64,000 nt of DNA from Ruminiclostridium herbifermentans (GCF_005473905.2 NZ_CP061336.1:3712501-3776500), one strand, 5' to 3'; positions 8,748 through 18,712 are shown, numbered from the stretch's first letter. Made by a program: numbers and translations. The notes: a model not told the origin generated them from the letters alone.

Positions 8748-10235
8748 CTACGCCTCCATTACATTTAGTGACAATTCAATGTTTTCCTTAGAGATTAAGA
8801 CACTAACATAGTCATTTTCATTCCAGAGGCTCTGGTCATGAAGATGAATATCCTCTCCGCTCTTAGTACGGACAATATAATGGTAATGATCTCCTTTATA
8901 TATAAGAGAAATGATATGTCCTTTTGTTCCTCCAGCATCGATGTCGTCACTCATTGCAGGAGCAGCAATTGGAATCTTAACCTTTACATCCTTTCCAATT
9001 ACGTTCAACTTATTTCCATCTTTATCTATAATACTGTTATTGATTATTTTTGACCCAGGGTACAATTTAGTTACATCACAATAAAATTCACCGTCTGCAA
9101 AAGCCACCTTATCTATTGCCGTAATAACTCCGTCATATGTATTTATATTTGTCTGAGCATAGATAACGTGGATACCATCTGGTTCAATTGTAAGCCCTAA
9201 TTCTTCTCCAATTACTGCATTTTTAGTGCTTTTAATAAGAACTTCATTATTTCCTGATTGAACTGTAATATCATAGTGCATACCTCTAAAGATAACAGAC
9301 TGAACAGTTCCTTTTATTTGTCCCTTTTCAGGAGCTGTCATTTCAATATCCTCAGGTCTTATAACAACGTCAACATCTGCTCCAACATGAAAATCATCCA
9401 GACATGGGAATTCTGCATTGCAGAAACTAACCTTCTTTTTGTCTGACATTTTTCCGCTGAAGATATTGCTCTCTCCAATAAAGTCTGCAACAAATACAGT
9501 GTTTGGCTCATTATAAATTTCCTCAGGTGTTCCGACCTGCTGAATCATGCCGTCACTCATTACAACCACCTTGTCCGACATGGTAAGAGCCTCTTCCTGA
9601 TCATGGGTTACATATATAAAGGTAATTCCGAATTTTTCGTGCATGGCTTTGAGCTCTAGCTGCATTTCCTTTCGCATCTTTGAGTCCAATGCACCTAGAG
9701 GTTCATCTAACAAAAGAATTTCAGGCTCATTTACAATAGCTCTTGCAATGGCAATTCTCTGCTGTTGACCTCCCGAAAGAGTTGAAACATTACGCTTTTC
9801 AAAGCCTTCCAAATCCACTATTTCCAATGCACGTTTTACCTTTTCTCTGATTTCTGACTTTGACAGCTTTTCTCTGCGTGTAACGGTTTCTCCTTTACTA
9901 TTCGTATATGTTGTCTCAATTGTTTTCATTTTTAGTCCGAATGCAATATTGTCAAAAATATTCAGATGCGGAAATAGAGCATACCTTTGAAAAACTGTAT
10001 TTATAGGTCTTTTGTTAGGAGGAAGTACGCTGATATCCTTTCCATTGAGAAGAATATGTCCCTCAGAAGGGAGTTCAAAGCCCGCTATCATTCTAAGTGT
10101 TGTGGTCTTTCCACAGCCTGATGGGCCTAAAAACGTGACAAACTCGCCCTTTTTAACTTCAAGATTAAAATCTTTAACGGCAACAAAGTCATCGTAGCAC
10201 TTTTTGATACCCTTTAGTTCAATAATGTTATCCAT
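8748..10235 (-). CDS. potA: Polyamine ABC transporter ATP-binding protein (PotA-like) with extended C-terminus
   Basis: An ABC ATPase of about 495 residues: Walker A GPSGCGKTT (about 37-45), signature LSGGQQQRIAIARA, Walker B ILLLDEPLGALD and switch His in YVTHDQEEALTMSD. After the nucleotide-binding domain come TOBE-type sugar/polyamine-transporter repeats (VVIRPEDIEM and a second copy-like region), making it about 120-130 residues longer than a standard PotA (about 365-370). ATG 10235 is chosen because AAAGGA lies 6 bases upstream; an in-frame start at 10271 lacks a good site. It is first in the potABCD operon. The C-terminal extension may be a second regulatory TOBE pair. Confidence 0.88.
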   Translation of the reverse strand: MDNIIELKGIKKCYDDFVAVKDFNLEVKKGEFVTFLGPSGCGKTTTLRMIAGFELPSEGHILLNGKDISVLPPNKRPINTVFQRYALFPHLNIFDNIAFGLKMKTIETTYTNSKGETVTRREKLSKSEIREKVKRALEIVDLEGFEKRNVSTLSGGQQQRIAIARAIVNEPEILLLDEPLGALDSKMRKEMQLELKAMHEKFGITFIYVTHDQEEALTMSDKVVVMSDGMIQQVGTPEEIYNEPNTVFVADFIGESNIFSGKMSDKKKVSFCNAEFPCLDDFHVGADVDVVIRPEDIEMTAPEKGQIKGTVQSVIFRGMHYDITVQSGNNEVLIKSTKNAVIGEELGLTIEPDGIHVIYAQTNINTYDGVITAIDKVAFADGEFYCDVTKLYPGSKIINNSIIDKDGNKLNVIGKDVKVKIPIAAPAMSDDIDAGGTKGHIISLIYKGDHYHYIVRTKSGEDIHLHDQSLWNENDYVSVLISKENIELSLNVMEA

Positions 10236-10368
10236 ATTAAATCCTTTCATGATAAAAAGCAATAAAATCAAGTCGCCCTAGCAACTTAGCTCTATTGCTC
10301 TAATCCGTATCCCATTTACTGTTAATAAGCTCTTAGCTAAGCAAGTAAACTGAATTTTTACACTAATC

Positions 10369-10401
10369 AAGCACGTTCATTCTTTTTATATAAACGTGCT
10401 T
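10369..10401. repeat. Inverted repeat in the hemL-potA gap
   Basis: AAGCACGTT (10369-10377) is a perfect inverted copy of AACGTGCTT (10393-10401), with a 15-base spacer. Neither strand shows a following T-run, so an operator or a processing hairpin in the potA leader is as likely as a terminator. Nothing else recognisable was seen in the 10236-10645 gap. Confidence 0.45.
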
Positions 10402-10645
10402 AAAAGCTATTATTTATTAATATTTGCCGAATTATTTATTTTGTATAACTCTCAAAAACACGTATATTTTATCACACAAACTTAAATAGCGTCAATGCAT
10501 GAATTACGCCATTTTTTTAAGCATCTCTATTCAATACTATTCATCCTTTGACAATAAAATATACATAGCCGTAAACTGCTTAAATAGTACTAAGTAGCAA
10601 TAAATCTATTGCTCGCCCCAAAAATTGACGCTGAAATAATTGTGG

Positions 10646-11929
10646 TTATTTAGACATCTCCATAAAAGTCCCTTCAATGGCATTCAAAGTATTTTTTATG
10701 TCATCTTCGCTATGTGCGGAACTTACAAACATAGCCTCAAACTGTGATGGTGCAAGATAAATACCTTTCTTAAGCATACTCTTAAAGTATTTCGCATAAG
10801 CCACGGTATCGCTCTTTTTTGCTTCTGCGTAGTTTGTAACCACCGATTCTGCAAAAAATACACAAAGCAGTGAACCGACTCTATTTATATTAGCAGGAAC
10901 ATTATATTTTTGTGCTAACAGTTCTATTCCATCACCCAGTATTTTTGCCATTGCATTGATATGTTTATAAACCTGTTCATTACTTCTTAGTATCTCCAGC
11001 TGAGCAAGTCCCGCTGCCATAGCTACCGGATTTCCTGAAAGAGTTCCTGCTTGATATACTCCTCCAACAGGTGCTACACATTCCATTATCTCTCTCCGTC
11101 CTGCATAAGCACCTACAGGCATCCCTCCACCAATGATTTTCCCATAGGTAACTATATCCGCAGAGACTCCAAAGTACTCCTGTGCACCACCTTTTGCTAA
11201 ACGAAAGCCTGTAATAACTTCGTCAAAAATAAGCAAGGTTCCGTTTCTTTTACACAAAGCTGAAAGTTCCCTTAAAAAATCTTCTTTCGGAGCAATAACC
11301 CCCATATTGGCAGCTACAGGCTCAATAATAACAGCACTAATTTCATTCTTGTTTTCAGCAAAGAGTTTCTCTACACTGGCAATATCATTATATATAGCTG
11401 TCAAGGTATCAGCTGCAACATTCTTTGGAACTCCCATACTGTCTGGAACACCTGCTGTGAGCACTCCTGAACCAGCCTTTACCAGCATGCTGTCACTATG
11501 ACCATGATAGCAGCCCTCAAACTTTATTATTTTATCTCTTTTTGTAAAACCTCTTGCCAGACGGATAGCACTCATAACTGCCTCTGTACCGCTATTCACC
11601 ATTCTGACCATCTCAATGCCTGGTACCATTTCTGTTATTAGTTCTGCAATCTGTACCTCAGCTTCAACAGGTGCTCCAAAACTAAGTCCATTACATATAG
11701 CTTTTTCAACACTTTTTAATATAGCTTCATTGTTATGTCCTAAAATCATTGGCCCCCATGAGCCAACATAATCAATATACTCAGTTTCTTCCACATCATA
11801 TATTTTTGAGCCCTTCGCCCGGCTTATAAATAAGGGATTTGAGTTTACTGCCTTAAAGGCTCTTACAGGGCTATTCACACCACCCGGTATTACTTTTTTT
11901 GCTCTTTCAAACAATTCCTGACTGTTCAC
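10646..11929 (-). CDS. hemL: Glutamate-1-semialdehyde 2,1-aminomutase
   Basis: A 427-residue PLP enzyme converting glutamate-1-semialdehyde to 5-aminolevulinate, the first committed pool of C5-pathway tetrapyrrole synthesis. Family hallmarks are the start IPGGVNSPVRAFKAV, the MVNSGTEAVMSAIRLARG segment, IIEPVAANMGV, LLIFDEVITGFR, and the PLP-lysine motif YGKIIGGGMPVGAY, followed by QAGTLSGNPVAMAAG. The full length is normal. It starts with GTG at 11929, sharing its first base with the hemB stop, so it is translationally coupled. It is the last gene of the metal-uptake and tetrapyrrole operon. Confidence 0.96.
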   Translation of the reverse strand: MNSQELFERAKKVIPGGVNSPVRAFKAVNSNPLFISRAKGSKIYDVEETEYIDYVGSWGPMILGHNNEAILKSVEKAICNGLSFGAPVEAEVQIAELITEMVPGIEMVRMVNSGTEAVMSAIRLARGFTKRDKIIKFEGCYHGHSDSMLVKAGSGVLTAGVPDSMGVPKNVAADTLTAIYNDIASVEKLFAENKNEISAVIIEPVAANMGVIAPKEDFLRELSALCKRNGTLLIFDEVITGFRLAKGGAQEYFGVSADIVTYGKIIGGGMPVGAYAGRREIMECVAPVGGVYQAGTLSGNPVAMAAGLAQLEILRSNEQVYKHINAMAKILGDGIELLAQKYNVPANINRVGSLLCVFFAESVVTNYAEAKKSDTVAYAKYFKSMLKKGIYLAPSQFEAMFVSSAHSEDDIKNTLNAIEGTFMEMSK

Positions 11930-12906
11930 TATCCTATATCACCTCTTTTTATTGCAGCTGCTATTTCCTTTGCATAATAGCTTATGAGTATATCTGCACC
12001 AGCCCTGTAAATACTGACTGCGCTCTCGCACATTACATTATACTCATCAATAAGCCCCTGACCTGCAGCAGCCTTGATCATTGCATATTCACCACTGACA
12101 CTGTATGCTGCTATAGGCAGGTGAGTTTGCTCCTTAACTGCTTTTATTATATCAAGATAAGAAAGAGCAGGCTTTACCATAAGTATATCTGCACCCTCAC
12201 TAGCATCTAATAGAGCCTCTTTTATAGCCTCCCTGCTATTGTGATAGTCCATTTGATAGCCCTTGCGGTTTCCAAAAGCAGGCGCAGAACATGCAGCCTC
12301 ACGAAATGGCCCATAAAATGCTGACGCATATTTTACTGAATAAGACATAATGGGAGTATCAGAAAACCCATTTTGGTCCAAAGTCATTCGAATCGCACTA
12401 ATTCTTCCGTCCATCATATCAGAGGGTGCTACCATATCTGCACCAGCTTTTACATGTGACAGTGCTATTTTTGCTAAGTAAGGCAATGTCTTGTCATTAT
12501 CCACCTGCTCACCGTTTAAAATCCCGCAGTGTCCGTGAGAGGTATACTCACACATGCAAACATCCGTTATTACATACATTTCAGGATAATTCTTCTTTAT
12601 TTCATGTATGCCCTTTTGCAATACACCATTTTCATTAAAAGCCTCCGTTCCAAACTCATCCTTATTCTCCGGAAGTCCAAATAGAAGAACAGCTTTTACC
12701 CCATTCTTCAAAGCCTCTTCAATAGCTTGCCCTACCATATCAGGACTATAGTGAAATTGATTTGGCAGCGACTGTATCTCCTGCTTTATATTTTTCCCCT
12801 CTTTTATAAAAAGTGGCAATATTAATGAGTCGGCTGACATCCTTGTTTCTCTTACCGCCTTACGTAGAGTGTCACTTCCCCTTAATCTTCTTGGTCTATT
12901 TATCAT
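11929..12906 (-). CDS. hemB: Porphobilinogen synthase (delta-aminolevulinate dehydratase)
   Basis: A 325-residue enzyme condensing two 5-aminolevulinate molecules to porphobilinogen. The two active-site lysines are visible in YSVKYASAFYGPFREAA and in ILMVKPALSYLD. A zinc-site cysteine cluster is present (DVCMCEYTSHGHCG), so this is a Zn-type enzyme. DMMDGRISAIR is also diagnostic. Its ATG overlaps the cobA-hemD stop (ATGA), and its stop touches the hemL start. Length is normal for the family. Confidence 0.97.
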   Translation of the reverse strand: MINRPRRLRGSDTLRKAVRETRMSADSLILPLFIKEGKNIKQEIQSLPNQFHYSPDMVGQAIEEALKNGVKAVLLFGLPENKDEFGTEAFNENGVLQKGIHEIKKNYPEMYVITDVCMCEYTSHGHCGILNGEQVDNDKTLPYLAKIALSHVKAGADMVAPSDMMDGRISAIRMTLDQNGFSDTPIMSYSVKYASAFYGPFREAACSAPAFGNRKGYQMDYHNSREAIKEALLDASEGADILMVKPALSYLDIIKAVKEQTHLPIAAYSVSGEYAMIKAAAGQGLIDEYNVMCESAVSIYRAGADILISYYAKEIAAAIKRGDIG

Positions 12907-14405
12907 CCTTTAGACACCTCCACCAATTTATCTATCATTGATTCAATTGTTGCTTCATCTGAAACCACATAATTAATGTTGTACCTTTTAGCAGCCTTTG
13001 CAGTCTGATTTCCAATGCATATAGCTGTTAAGCTATGGGTATCTATATCTCCCATTGATTTTACAAATCCCTCTACAGTAGATGCACTTGTAAAGGTTAC
13101 ATATTTCAGTTCACCTTTATATATTAGTTCTTTCACCATTTCGTTATTTTCACTTGTATATAAAGTGTCATACAGATGAACTCTGTCAAATTCAATATTA
13201 TTCTCGTTGAAGACATTGACTATATCATCACTGGCTTTTAACCCGTCACAAATAAGCACCTTTTCATTTTTCTTCAAAAGTTTGGCTATACCCTTAGCCA
13301 AATGTTCTCCGTCAAAAATTTCAGGTGTGAAATCACAAAATATGCCTCTTTCCTCCAAGGCTTTTTCTGTCTGCCTTCCTACTGCTGCTATTTTCACATT
13401 AGCAATGGCTCTTGCATCAAGCCTTTTGCTCTTTAAATAATCAAAAAATATATCAACTCCGTTTTTACTGGTGAATAATATCCATCCATATTCATTCAAA
13501 TGCTTACATGCATTATAAAAACTTTCATTATTTTGTATAGAAATCACTTCAATACATGGATACTCAATAGTCTCCGCCCCTTGTTCATAAAGCTTTTGAG
13601 CAATTGTTCCCAAAGCTGCCTTTGGTCTTGTAACCAGTACCTTTTTACCAAATAGAGGCTTATTCATAAACCAGTCAAAGCTGTTTGATAGTTTGCAAAC
13701 CTCCCCAACCACAATAACTGCAGGGGATTTTATTTGCTTATCCTTTGCCTGTTGTTCCAAGGTTCCAACAGTAGCTATCAGTTTTCGCTGATTTTGCCTT
13801 GTCCCATTTTCTACTATTGCTGCAGGAGTATTCTTATTAAATCCAGCTTCCATCAGTCCATCCATTATATATTGAAGTGATGAAATACCCATGAGAAATA
13901 CTAGCGTTCCCTTAAGTTCAGCTAAAGCCCTAAACGGTATTGCTAGTTCTCCACCTGCCTTCGCATGTCCAGTAATAATATGAAACGAGGAGCAGTAATC
14001 CCTGTGTGTAGCAGGTATACCAGCATAACAAGGTGCAGCAATAGCCGAGGTGATTCCGGGTACTACTTCATATTGTACATTGTTTTCTATCAGTAGTTCC
14101 AGTTCCTCTCCTCCTCTGCCAAATACAAATGGGTCACCACCTTTTAAACGTATGACAAAATAACCTTCCAATGCCTTTTGGAGAAGTATCTCATTTATTT
14201 CCTCCTGCTTTACAGGATGGTGCTTATTCTCTTTTCCAACGTTAATTTTCTGTGCATTTGGTGGGATTAACTTTAGAATATCATCTGAAACCAATCTGTC
14301 ATACACAACAACCTCTGCTTTAGCCAACATCTCTGCTGCCTTAACCGTCAAAAGTCCTTTGTCCCCTGGTCCTGCACCTATTAAAGCTACAAAGCCTTTT
14401 TTCAT
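12903..14405 (-). CDS. cobA-hemD: Fused uroporphyrinogen-III C-methyltransferase / uroporphyrinogen-III synthase
   Basis: A 500-residue two-domain protein. The first 245 residues or so are a CobA/SUMT methyltransferase ([57 protein letters not shown]) that makes precorrin-2 from uroporphyrinogen III. The remainder is a HemD synthase ([53 protein letters not shown]) that cyclises hydroxymethylbilane. This fusion is common in clostridia and channels flux toward sirohaem and cobalamin. It overlaps both hemC and hemB by ATGA junctions. Confidence 0.95.
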   Translation of the reverse strand: MKKGFVALIGAGPGDKGLLTVKAAEMLAKAEVVVYDRLVSDDILKLIPPNAQKINVGKENKHHPVKQEEINEILLQKALEGYFVIRLKGGDPFVFGRGGEELELLIENNVQYEVVPGITSAIAAPCYAGIPATHRDYCSSFHIITGHAKAGGELAIPFRALAELKGTLVFLMGISSLQYIMDGLMEAGFNKNTPAAIVENGTRQNQRKLIATVGTLEQQAKDKQIKSPAVIVVGEVCKLSNSFDWFMNKPLFGKKVLVTRPKAALGTIAQKLYEQGAETIEYPCIEVISIQNNESFYNACKHLNEYGWILFTSKNGVDIFFDYLKSKRLDARAIANVKIAAVGRQTEKALEERGIFCDFTPEIFDGEHLAKGIAKLLKKNEKVLICDGLKASDDIVNVFNENNIEFDRVHLYDTLYTSENNEMVKELIYKGELKYVTFTSASTVEGFVKSMGDIDTHSLTAICIGNQTAKAAKRYNINYVVSDEATIESMIDKLVEVSKG

Positions 14406-15310
14406 TTACTTCTTACCCCTATTTTTCTCGCCAGTTCTATTCCTAGTTCTATTGCATTTTGCTTGTTTCCTCTAATACTCTCTTTTATTATTTCATCAGC
14501 TGCCTCATTATAGAACAGCCCCTTCAAAATAATTTCATCTTTATCTAGTTCTGCATATGCACCAATAGGAGCACTGCAGCCACCATTCAATGCCTTAACA
14601 AATGAGCGCTCTGCAAGTGATATAAAATGAGAATCCTCGCTATCAAAAAGCTTTAGATAATCAAAGTTTTCACCTGCTCTTCCCTGTACAGCAATAATCC
14701 CTTGACTGGCTGCAGGAATTATTTCATCTATTGTAAAATATCTATTTATGTATCTTTCTAGCCCCAATCTTTTTATTCCTGCGGCAGCAAGTACTATTGC
14801 AGAAAACTCACCTTTTTCCAACTTATTAAGTCGTGTTTGAACATTCCCTCTTATTGGTGCAGTTTCACAGTTAGGATATAATTCTTTTAGTTGAAGCTTT
14901 CGTCTAAGACTGGAACTTCCAATTGGAAGTGCTTTTGTATCTGATTTCAATATATCTTGAAATGCTTTTGCTTGATGAGTTTTGGGCAAAATCAACACAT
15001 CTCTGGCATCCTCTCGTTTTGAAAGAGCAATAACAGGCAATCGTGGATTTTCCTCTATAGGCATGTCTTTATAGCTATGAACAGTAATATCTACTTCACC
15101 ACTATATAAGGCTTCGTCCAACTCTTTAACAAACAGCCCTTTCCCGCCTATTTTATCAAGTGATTTATCTAGAATCTTGTCACCAGTTGTTTTCATTGTT
15201 ATAAGTTCAACTTGAATTGATGGATCATACTTGTTGATAGCGTCTATAACCATATTGGATTGGATTATCGCAAGCTTGCTGTCACGACTTCCAACCTTTA
15301 TTTTTTTCAT
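14402..15310 (-). CDS. hemC: Hydroxymethylbilane synthase (porphobilinogen deaminase)
   Basis: A protein of about 302 residues that polymerises four porphobilinogens on a dipyrromethane cofactor. Family marks: KIKVGSRDSKLAIIQ at the start, TTGDKILDKSLDKIGGKGLFVKELDEAL (as KTTGDKILD and GGKGLFVKELDEAL), SSLRRKLQL, VLAAAGIKRLG, and the cofactor-attachment Cys in LNGGCSAPIGAYA. ATG 15310 is supported by AGAGGTGG five bases upstream; an in-frame start at 15343 is less likely. hemA and a precorrin-2 dehydrogenase, often found beside hemC in clostridia, are not present in this window. Confidence 0.96.
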   Translation of the reverse strand: MKKIKVGSRDSKLAIIQSNMVIDAINKYDPSIQVELITMKTTGDKILDKSLDKIGGKGLFVKELDEALYSGEVDITVHSYKDMPIEENPRLPVIALSKREDARDVLILPKTHQAKAFQDILKSDTKALPIGSSSLRRKLQLKELYPNCETAPIRGNVQTRLNKLEKGEFSAIVLAAAGIKRLGLERYINRYFTIDEIIPAASQGIIAVQGRAGENFDYLKLFDSEDSHFISLAERSFVKALNGGCSAPIGAYAELDKDEIILKGLFYNEAADEIIKESIRGNKQNAIELGIELARKIGVRSK

Positions 15311-15392
15311 ATAACCACCTCTATAGTTGAGATAAAAGCTCAAACCATATAATCAAATATGTTATTTTTGTTCATCTGTCATTATATAAATA

Positions 15393-15584
15393 TCATAAGT
15401 CCTCTAATACAATCCGGTGATCTACTAAAGCCATTTCCTTAATCTTGGCTTTCACAGTTTTTCTTTGGCTGAAAATATTTTCTAACAAAACGCCTTCTTC
15501 ACTAGGTATTACTTTGTCAACTGATTCAAGAATTAACTGCTCCTTGCCTTCTTTGTCAATCAAATATACATTTGCTTCACACAT
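15393..15584 (-). CDS. CooT family nickel-binding-like small protein
   Basis: A 63-residue protein starting MCEANVYL, which matches the CooT family; in characterised CooT, Cys2 binds Ni(II). The rest (VIPSEEGVLLENIF, ALVDHRIVLEDL) also fits the small beta-barrel family. ATG 15584 has GAGGTG six bases upstream; the in-frame GTG at 15593 lies inside that site. It overlaps the DUF3842 gene by eight bases, between the metal uptake genes and hemC. It may buffer or deliver nickel or cobalt, an inference from family and position. Confidence 0.8.
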   Translation of the reverse strand: MCEANVYLIDKEGKEQLILESVDKVIPSEEGVLLENIFSQRKTVKAKIKEMALVDHRIVLEDL

Positions 15585-15999
15585 TATATTCACCTCTATA
15601 TTTTTTAATAAGTTCTATAGCCTCATCTACCAAATGCGGTAATGGCTGGTTATTTACTCCTACAACGTCAATATTACATCTATTTAAAGGAATCAAAATC
15701 TTTTTTGCTGGACTCTCTGCTATAGCTTTTGCCATTAATGGAGTTAATTCGCCAAGCATTGAGTTTGCAGCTATTATTCCGATACTTCCTATAATTATAT
15801 CAACCTTCGGTGCATTTACTACTATTGCATTTTCACCTGAAGCCCCTTCATTTCCACCTGCCTTAAGCATAAGAGATGTAGCCAGCACATTGGTTCCTAA
15901 AACCACTATATCTACCTTTTCAGAAAAAGCAGTTTTCAGCTTTTCTACAATTAATTTTCCAATTCCACCACCCTGACCATCAATAACCGCAATACGCAT
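15577..15999 (-). CDS. DUF3842 family protein
   Basis: A 140-residue protein beginning MRIAVIDGQGGGIGKLIVEKL, a Rossmann-like glycine-rich start typical of DUF3842. A Gly/Ala-rich centre follows, with VVLGTNVLATSLMLKAGG and IIIGSIGIIAANSMLGELTP, and then KILIPLNRCNIDVVG. Function is unknown. It lies between the ECF ATPase and the CooT-like gene. DUF3842 is seen beside Ni/Co uptake genes in clostridia as far as I recall, so a metal-handling role is plausible but unproven. Confidence 0.8.
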   Translation of the reverse strand: MRIAVIDGQGGGIGKLIVEKLKTAFSEKVDIVVLGTNVLATSLMLKAGGNEGASGENAIVVNAPKVDIIIGSIGIIAANSMLGELTPLMAKAIAESPAKKILIPLNRCNIDVVGVNNQPLPHLVDEAIELIKKYRGEYNV

Positions 16000-16018
16000 T
16001 TTATCACCAATCCCAAGT

Positions 16019-16783
16019 TTATTCTAAATTTTTAGGTTGCCCACAAATAGGACAATTTTGAATTGAAAGAGGTACTTCTAGCCCACAGTCGTTAAGCAAC
16101 TCAGCGTTTGTCAATATCTCATTTGCTGGTCCATCTGCAACTACTTCCCCCTCTTTAATCACAATAATCCTTGTGCAAATATCAAATACCATATCTAAAT
16201 CATGGCTAGTTATTATTTTAGTATGTTCAAAGCTTCTTAACAAGCTTATAACTCTCCTCCTTGATTTAGGATCTAGAGCTGATGTGGGCTCGTCCATAAT
16301 TAAAACATCAGGTTGCATTGAAAGAACTGTTGCAATAGCCGCAGACCTTTTTTCTCCACCAGATAATTTAAAAGGAGCTCTATTTTTTAAATGGGGTATT
16401 CCAACCAATTCTAAAGCTTCTAATACCCTTCTTTCAACTTCTTTCTCATCTAGCTTGTAGTTTCTCGGTCCAAATGCTACATCATCATATACAGTTGTCA
16501 TAAACAACTGATCATCAGGGTCCTGAAAAACCATACCCAATCGCTGTCGTATCATTGGCAGAGTTTTTTTTGTCAGACGAACATCTCCAACTAAAACTTC
16601 TCCTGCATCTGGAAAAAAGATTCCCATTAAAAGCATTAGCAAAGTTGACTTTCCTGCACCATTGGAGCCGATAATTCCTACAGATTCACCATGATGAATT
16701 GTAAAGGATATATTCTTAATAGCTTCATGACCATCTGGATATGAATAATGTATGTTTTTTGCTTCAAGCTTATGGTGACTCAT
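16019..16783 (-). CDS. Energy-coupling factor ATPase for Ni/Co uptake (CbiO/NikO)
   Basis: A 254-residue ABC ATPase: Walker A GSNGAGKST, Q-loop MVFQDPDDQLF (the DPDDQLF form is typical of ECF ATPases), signature LSGGEKRSAAIATVLSM, Walker B VLIMDEPTSALDP and switch TSHDLDMVFDIC. A C-terminal Cys pair (NCPICGQP) could bind metal. It lies 7 bases after the T-component gene and powers import through NikQ and NikM. Sequence alone does not decide nickel versus cobalt. Confidence 0.92.
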   Translation of the reverse strand: MSHHKLEAKNIHYSYPDGHEAIKNISFTIHHGESVGIIGSNGAGKSTLLMLLMGIFFPDAGEVLVGDVRLTKKTLPMIRQRLGMVFQDPDDQLFMTTVYDDVAFGPRNYKLDEKEVERRVLEALELVGIPHLKNRAPFKLSGGEKRSAAIATVLSMQPDVLIMDEPTSALDPKSRRRVISLLRSFEHTKIITSHDLDMVFDICTRIIVIKEGEVVADGPANEILTNAELLNDCGLEVPLSIQNCPICGQPKNLE

Positions 16784-16790
16784 ATATATT

Positions 16791-17594
16791 TTACACTCCT
16801 GTAAATAATAAACCTATCATCATAGGGATATTATATATTCTTGCTATTATAAAAAACAAACTCCATACTAAAAAGTAAGCAAAATCCTTAAAACCCATTC
16901 TTAAGTCATCACCCATATTATACTCACCTGTGAAACCTCTTAAACACATTGACTGGTATACTCGTTGTGCTCTATCAAAGGTTCTTAGCAGTAATTGTCC
17001 TGCAAAAGACCCCCAAACACTTCTATGGATTCCTTTATGTCCCGGTGTTCTCAATGAATAAGCCCTCTGCATTCTGAATACTTCATCTATAAGGACATAA
17101 ATATACCGGTAAGTTAATAGTAATTGCAAAACAAAGATTTTAGGAACTCTTAGTATTCTCAAAGCTAAACCTAGCTTATCCATTCCTGTTGTTGCAATAA
17201 GTAATATGCTTACCAAAACTGTTAAGCTGCATTTAATAAAAATTGAGAGAAATGTAATCCATCCACGTGAAATAGTAATTTCGCCAAGTGTAACAGTATA
17301 TTCGTCAAACAACGGGTTCAATATTCCTATTCCAATAATCAAAGGTTCTACAAGCAAAACTCTTTTTATAATTGAAACAACAGGTAACTCTGCCAATACT
17401 AAAATTAATACAGGATAAAAAACATATATTAAAAGGTTCTCAATCTGGTATTTTCCAAATGATACAACAGTAGCCAAATAAACAAATGTGGTTAAAAGCT
17501 TCGCAAGCGGATGAATCTTGTGTATAGAAGTCTTTTTTTGCGCCAAGTCATCAAGAAGCCGTATATTATAAATTGAATCTATAAGTTTTAACAT
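16791..17594 (-). CDS. ECF transporter transmembrane (T) component CbiQ/NikQ
   Basis: A 267-residue membrane protein with about five hydrophobic helices and the CbiQ coupling helices RMQRAYSLRTPGHKG and FDRAQRVYQSMCLRGFTGEY, which contact the ATPase. It sits between the substrate-binding permease and the ATPase. A 65-base gap with a hairpin (17625-17652) separates it from nikMN. It belongs to the same Ni/Co uptake unit. Confidence 0.92.
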   Translation of the reverse strand: MLKLIDSIYNIRLLDDLAQKKTSIHKIHPLAKLLTTFVYLATVVSFGKYQIENLLIYVFYPVLILVLAELPVVSIIKRVLLVEPLIIGIGILNPLFDEYTVTLGEITISRGWITFLSIFIKCSLTVLVSILLIATTGMDKLGLALRILRVPKIFVLQLLLTYRYIYVLIDEVFRMQRAYSLRTPGHKGIHRSVWGSFAGQLLLRTFDRAQRVYQSMCLRGFTGEYNMGDDLRMGFKDFAYFLVWSLFFIIARIYNIPMMIGLLFTGV

Positions 17595-17624
17595 AAATAA
17601 CCAAACCTTATATAAATAAATTTT

Positions 17625-17652
17625 AACAGGCAGAGCATAAACCCTGCCTGTT
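17625..17652 (-). terminator. Intercistronic hairpin between nikMN and nikQ
   Basis: AACAGGCAG (17625-17633) pairs perfectly with CTGCCTGTT (17644-17652), loop of 10 bases. On the minus strand it is followed by AAAATTTATTT, so it could be a partial terminator or an RNA-stabilising hairpin that raises expression of nikMN over the downstream genes. Confidence 0.5.
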
Positions 17653-17659
17653 TATTTAC

Positions 17660-18712
17660 TTAATTTGCTGTTCTTTTATTCCTTCTTTTCACTACACTTA
17701 TTACAAAACCGATAAATGTCGCTAATACAAGTGTCATTGCACCACCAACAATACCAGAAACACTGGTTCCAGCGCTAACGGCAGGCCAAGCTTCCTCATT
17801 TGTAGCAGTTCCATCTTTCATTTCAGCTTCGCTCGCCTTAAAGCTATAATCTGGTAAGAGCACTGTCTTACTCTGCATTACAGACAAAGTACTATATATA
17901 TCACCTGTTGCTTCCAACTCTGCTGTTCCAGCAGTTTTTTCCATAGACCATTCCAAACCATCTGGTTTTGAAGAAGCAAACCATGAAAGGGCTCCACCAA
18001 CAATTATAATGGCAACAATAAGTCCAGTCAAAACTTTTTTCATTGATATATTTCCAAGAGCTTCTCCAATGTATGCCTTTTCTAAGATTTCAGGTCTAGC
18101 TTTCCATACAAAAGTTATAATGGCTGAAGTTACAAGGCCTTCAACCACACCAATTGCAAGATGTATTGGCTGCAAAAGAAGAACAAATTTTGCAAAAGTA
18201 AGTTCGGTTTTCCCAGATAAAAGAGTTTGAAGTGCAACACTAAAAGCACCCAATTGCAAACCAATTATTGCAGAAACCATCGAAGCTCCAAAAATATTTT
18301 TGGCATTAATGCCTTTACGTGTAAAAAACTTATAGATATAAGGGTAGGCAATAAAGCAGGTGTAAAAACCGAGGTTGAATACGTTGCATCCAAACGCCAG
18401 TAATCCTCCATCACCAAAAAATAGCGCCTGTATAAGAAGTATAGAAGCCATGGTTAAGAATCCTGCTTGAGGTCCTAATAATATTGCAAGCAGTATTCCT
18501 CCTCCAAGATGTCCACTTGAACCAGTTCCTGGAATTGAAAAATTAATCATCTGAGCTGCAAACACGAACGCTCCCATGACTCCCATTAATGGAATTTTCT
18601 TTTCATCCATATCATTTTGGATTTTCTTAACAGAATAAGCTGCAACTCCGACGGTAACAGCCAACATAGTTCCACCAACTGCTGGTGAAATCAAGGCATC
18701 AGCCATGTGCAT
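17660..18712 (-). CDS. Ni/Co ECF transporter substrate-specific component, NikM/CbiM fused to a NikN-like domain
   Basis: A protein of about 350 residues. It begins MHMADALISPAVGG; the N-terminal Met-His start is the metal-binding signature of CbiM/NikM, where residues next to the N-terminus coordinate the ion. About seven membrane helices follow (GTGSSGHLGGGILLAILLGPQAGF, as GTGSSGHLGGG and ILLAILLGPQAGF). The C-terminal part carries a PDGLEWSMEK motif and a last helix, the NikN/CbiN-like PDGLE domain. ATG 18712 has AAAGGAG 8 bases upstream. It is the first gene of the operon that continues into hemC-hemL. Linkage to corrinoid genes argues for cobalt, the CooT neighbour for nickel. Confidence 0.9.
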   Translation of the reverse strand: MHMADALISPAVGGTMLAVTVGVAAYSVKKIQNDMDEKKIPLMGVMGAFVFAAQMINFSIPGTGSSGHLGGGILLAILLGPQAGFLTMASILLIQALFFGDGGLLAFGCNVFNLGFYTCFIAYPYIYKFFTRKGINAKNIFGASMVSAIIGLQLGAFSVALQTLLSGKTELTFAKFVLLLQPIHLAIGVVEGLVTSAIITFVWKARPEILEKAYIGEALGNISMKKVLTGLIVAIIIVGGALSWFASSKPDGLEWSMEKTAGTAELEATGDIYSTLSVMQSKTVLLPDYSFKASEAEMKDGTATNEEAWPAVSAGTSVSGIVGGAMTLVLATFIGFVISVVKRRNKRTAN

